Part shown: one piece after another, positions 61,546-64,000 of the stretch | Layout of the letters: every line of letters starts with the position of its first letter | How positions within the stretch are numbered: position 1 is the stretch's first letter | DNA from: JABACD01 sp047639675 | GTDB lineage: Bacteria > Planctomycetota > UBA1135 > GCA-002686595 | DNA: 64,000 nucleotides | Reading direction: 5' to 3' | Assembly: GCA_047639675.1 (NCBI GenBank) | Contig: JBLIOI010000006.1 | Span: 9,686-73,685, forward strand | Translations under genes and position numbers: made by a program | Notes under the pieces: model-generated | The model's database searches: none | The model's input: the letters and a program-made list of their open reading frames with translations, nothing else | Told to the model about the DNA's origin: nothing

Positions 61546-62449
61546 GTTCGAGCGGTTCGGCCTGAGTTTCGTAGATGGCCTTTGAGGTGGCGAGTGCTGC
61601 GCGCAGTTTGGCCAGCGATTTATTGTCGAGGGTAGCTAGGGGCGCCCGAACCTCGGCATCGCAGATGTCCAATTCGGCCAGGGCTGCTTTGATCGGAACC
61701 GGATTGACGTCCACGTCTAGTGCGTCGAGGAGGGGCGCCAATTCGGCCTGGAGTTCCCGCCCCATGCTGAGGTCAATACCGCTGCAAGTGCTGTTGATAA
61801 TGCCCGTGACGTGGCGCGGGGCCAGATTACCTACTACGCTGATAGCGCCCACTGCGCCAGCTTTGCAGTAGTCATAGATCATGCGGTCTTCCCCGCACAG
61901 GACGGCCAAGTCCGATGTGCAGGTCAGCTCTTTCACGCGATCAATCGAAGTGCTGGTTTCCTTGATTGCGACGACGCTCGGGTGAGATCGAGCAATTTCT
62001 TTGGCGATGTCCGGTGTGAGGTCTACGCCAGTGCGCGACGGCACATTGTAGAGCACGAGTGGAAGCTCCGTTGCACTTGCGATCTCGCCGTAGTGCAGCA
62101 GCAATCCGCGACGGGTCGGGCAGTTGTAGTAGGGCGTGACAACCAGGATGGAGTCAACGCCGCATGACATAGCAAAGCGAGAGAGCTCGACGCTAGTCCT
62201 CGTACAGTTGGTACCGACTCCAGCCATCAGGCTCAATCGACCACGATTGATCTCAACGGCCGCATGCAACAGGCTGCGCTGCTCGTATTCGTTGAGCGTG
62301 GGGACCTCGCCCGTCGTGCCTGCAATCAGAATGCCGTCTGCTCCGAGTTCGGCGACACGTTCAATCATCAACCCAAGTTGTTCCAGGTCGAGTCGGCCGC
62401 GGCGGAAAGGAGTCGGGAGAGCAATGTAGCTGCCTTGGATAGGTGTCAT
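61538..62449 (-). CDS. dapA: 4-hydroxy-tetrahydrodipicolinate synthase
   Basis: 303 residues, near the usual 290-300. DapA signatures: GTTGEVPTLNEYEQRSLL, YNVPSRTGVDLTPDIAKEIA and Schiff-base lysine in VVAIKETSTS. Condenses pyruvate with aspartate semialdehyde in lysine and diaminopimelate synthesis. Its end overlaps the convergent kinase gene by 8 bases. It is followed on the same strand by no lysine gene; pdxJ lies upstream. Confidence 0.9.
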   Translation of the reverse strand: MTPIQGSYIALPTPFRRGRLDLEQLGLMIERVAELGADGILIAGTTGEVPTLNEYEQRSLLHAAVEINRGRLSLMAGVGTNCTRTSVELSRFAMSCGVDSILVVTPYYNCPTRRGLLLHYGEIASATELPLVLYNVPSRTGVDLTPDIAKEIARSHPSVVAIKETSTSIDRVKELTCTSDLAVLCGEDRMIYDYCKAGAVGAISVVGNLAPRHVTGIINSTCSGIDLSMGRELQAELAPLLDALDVDVNPVPIKAALAELDICDAEVRAPLATLDNKSLAKLRAALATSKAIYETQAEPLELN

Positions 62450-62494
62450 TACTTTGGACTGCTCATAGGTTTTGGTTCGTGGAATGAATTTTGT

Positions 62495-63223
62495 TCAGGA
62501 TGCCGTTTCGGCCGCACGGATCAAGTCGGCCATGCGTCCGACCGCTAGATCGACCCCGTTGAAGAGGGAGTCAGTGACAATTGCGAATCCAATGTTCAGC
62601 TCTTCGAGCCCCGCCAGGAGAGCGACAGGCTGCACATTGTCGTAGTCGAGTCCGTGGCCAGCGTTGACACGTAACCCGAGGTCTTGGGCCAAGCTCGCGG
62701 CCGAGTGGAGTCGCGCTAATTCTTCCTCGCGTTCCGCCCCGGTGGTTAATGCATAGCGTCCCGTATGCAGCTCGACGAACATAGCCCCCGCATCGGCAGA
62801 GGCACGTACTTGATCTGCTTTTGGATCAATAAATAGACTGACATCTCCGCCAGCCGCCGTTAAGGCGGGAACGGTCGAGGCCAAGCGCTTGGCCTCCGCT
62901 ATGACATTTAGACCGCCCTCGGTTGTGACTTCCGCGCGGTTTTCCGGCACGAGGCAGAAGGCGTCTGCGCGGCTAGCCAAGGCTATCTCAACGATCTCCG
63001 GAGCCAGGCTCAGCTCAAGGTTGAGCCGGGTACCGATCGCTTCGCGTAGAGCAAACACATCCGCATCTTGAATGTGGCGCCTGTCCACCCGCAAGTGGCA
63101 GGTAATGCCGAGCGCACCCGCGGCCTCGGCTCGTAGGGCCCACTGGGTTGGATCCGGAAAGGCTTCGCGACGGGCTTGGCGGACCGTTGCGATGTGATCG
63201 ATGTTGATGTGTAGGCGCGGCAT
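62495..63223 (-). CDS. pdxJ: Pyridoxine 5'-phosphate synthase
   Basis: 242 residues from MPRLHINIDHIATVRQARRE, the conserved PdxJ start. Further family motifs are CHLRVDRRHIQDADVFAL, FCLVPENRAEVTTEGGL and NAGHGLDYDN near the end. It makes pyridoxine 5'-phosphate from 1-deoxyxylulose 5-phosphate and 3-amino-2-oxopropyl phosphate (vitamin B6). The longer upstream frame (to 63286) adds an unconserved extension. It precedes dapA on the same strand by 45 bases. Confidence 0.92.
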   Translation of the reverse strand: MPRLHINIDHIATVRQARREAFPDPTQWALRAEAAGALGITCHLRVDRRHIQDADVFALREAIGTRLNLELSLAPEIVEIALASRADAFCLVPENRAEVTTEGGLNVIAEAKRLASTVPALTAAGGDVSLFIDPKADQVRASADAGAMFVELHTGRYALTTGAEREEELARLHSAASLAQDLGLRVNAGHGLDYDNVQPVALLAGLEELNIGFAIVTDSLFNGVDLAVGRMADLIRAAETAS

Positions 63224-63349
63224 ATAATTGTCTGGCTGCTGCTGACGACCTGATTCTAGCGGCCTTTTGGGAACAGGCCCAAGCATCGCGTTGACCCTTT
63301 GTTGCTAGTTCCCGAGAGACTTCTGCGCCAATCCGTTAAGCTCGCGCCA

Positions 63350-63979
63350 ATGCGTATCATTGCAGGAGAACATCGCGGCCGAAAATTGGCCGTCCCGCCG
63401 GGCCTAAGCACGCGCCCCATGCTCGATCGGGTTCGTGAAGCCCTCTTTTCGACCCTTGGGCCGGGGATCGACGGGGCCTACTGCCTCGACCTTTTCGCTG
63501 GCAGTGGCAGCTTAGGCCTGGAAGCCCTCAGCCGTGGTGCCGCCTACGCGCGTTTCGTCGAAATGTCGCCCCAGGTGGTTTCGATCATCGAGGCCAATGT
63601 GAACGAGATGGATCTTGGCGATCGGGCCAAGGTGATTTGCGCGAGCGCCACGAACCAAAACCATTGGAGCGCCCCGGAAGGAGAGCCTGATCGTTGGGCG
63701 GACGTCATTCTATTTGACCCGCCCTATCCGTGGCTGCGCGATGACAGGCGCCGCGAACTGTTCGAGGCTGTTAATTTCTTGGCAGCCAAGGTGCTGCGTC
63801 CCGGTGGGCTATTGGTGTTTCACACGCCACGCCGTGGAGTGAAAGAGACTGACTTTCCTGCGCATCTTGACGCGGATCAACGAGTTTACGGTACGTCCGC
63901 ATTGTGGTACATCCGCGGCGAGGAAGACTCGCAAGAGGAAGTAGAGGAAGTAGAGGACAAAGAGGAAGAAGGCGCGTGA
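63350..63979 (+). CDS. rsmD: 16S rRNA m2G966 methyltransferase
   Basis: 209 residues from MRIIAGEHRGRKL. The AdoMet-binding fold is seen as CLDLFAGSGSLGLEALSRGA and the catalytic motif IV is FDPPYPW. RsmD methylates G966 of 16S rRNA in the small subunit. An acidic tail (EEVEEVEDKEEEGA) extends beyond the usual end. It is divergent from pdxJ. Confidence 0.9.
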   Translation: MRIIAGEHRGRKLAVPPGLSTRPMLDRVREALFSTLGPGIDGAYCLDLFAGSGSLGLEALSRGAAYARFVEMSPQVVSIIEANVNEMDLGDRAKVICASATNQNHWSAPEGEPDRWADVILFDPPYPWLRDDRRRELFEAVNFLAAKVLRPGGLLVFHTPRRGVKETDFPAHLDADQRVYGTSALWYIRGEEDSQEEVEEVEDKEEEGA

Positions 63980-64000
63980 CACGCTTGGTCGGCAGATTAC

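Noticed and set aside
1..64000. CRISPR array
   Set aside because: No set of regularly spaced identical short repeats was seen; the direct repeats present are long and in two copies.

Overview
The window looks like a chromosome fragment from a planctomycete, probably an uncultured or marine lineage. The evidence is the gene content: secreted FG-GAP and sulfatase proteins sharing a C-terminal domain ending in W-x-FQ-x-WFRD, a Gfo/Idh, TIM-barrel isomerase, MFS transporter and DUF1080 lipoprotein cluster, an ECF sigma factor fused to a large membrane-anchored domain, and a sensor kinase with a periplasmic propeller. These assignments come from reading the sequence; no search was run.

Layout. 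Bases 1-712 carry the end of a UbiB-like gene. Bases 778-2629 (minus) carry a nitric oxide detoxification operon: truncated hemoglobin, ferredoxin-type reductase and an NsrR-like regulator, with a palindrome upstream. Bases 3270-11570 are an array of small, mostly unrelated genes, many ending in or next to attC-like sites. No integrase is visible, so this reads as a cluster of attC sites lacking an integrase (CALIN). Its cargo includes Zn-ribbon, DUF1272, OsmC, fatty-acid-hydroxylase, ECF sigma, SnoaL-like, EthD and GNAT proteins and several small membrane or lipoproteins. Bases 11567-25598 are ordinary chromosome: DUF2959, HtrA, MORN, a large lipoprotein, VOC, TlpA, sulfatase, tRNA-Leu(UAG), GFA, ClC and a DUF234 ATPase.

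Bases 25825-32003 (plus) run through a class III alcohol dehydrogenase, an alpha/beta hydrolase and a sugar-processing cluster. Bases 32910-37703 (minus) hold an FKBP isomerase and an NAD-type formate dehydrogenase whose catalytic subunit is read through an in-frame TGA (selenocysteine) followed by a convincing bacterial SECIS hairpin. Bases 39606-42172 (minus) hold an aminotransferase, an outer-membrane protein and a short lipoprotein with a metal-binding-like (HMA-like) fold whose frame contains TGA-Ile-TGA at the expected metal-binding loop. A GGUCU motif lies at SECIS-like spacing from both TGAs. Because the same genome uses selenocysteine in formate dehydrogenase, this is the best candidate here for an undescribed protein: a possible U-x-U selenoprotein.

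Bases 42208-48407 hold clpB, a sulfatase-superfamily gene and an FG-GAP gene. Bases 48299-56218 are rearranged. A roughly 390-bp direct repeat (FG-GAP 3' end plus helicase 5' end) flanks about 7.1 kb, inside which a second 171-bp direct repeat flanks about 3.4 kb with an IS21 istA remnant. The 7.1-kb segment also carries a surface protein, the sigma-fusion protein and a metallophosphatase. Bases 56015-63979 hold the intact helicase, a hybrid sensor kinase, dapA, pdxJ and rsmD.
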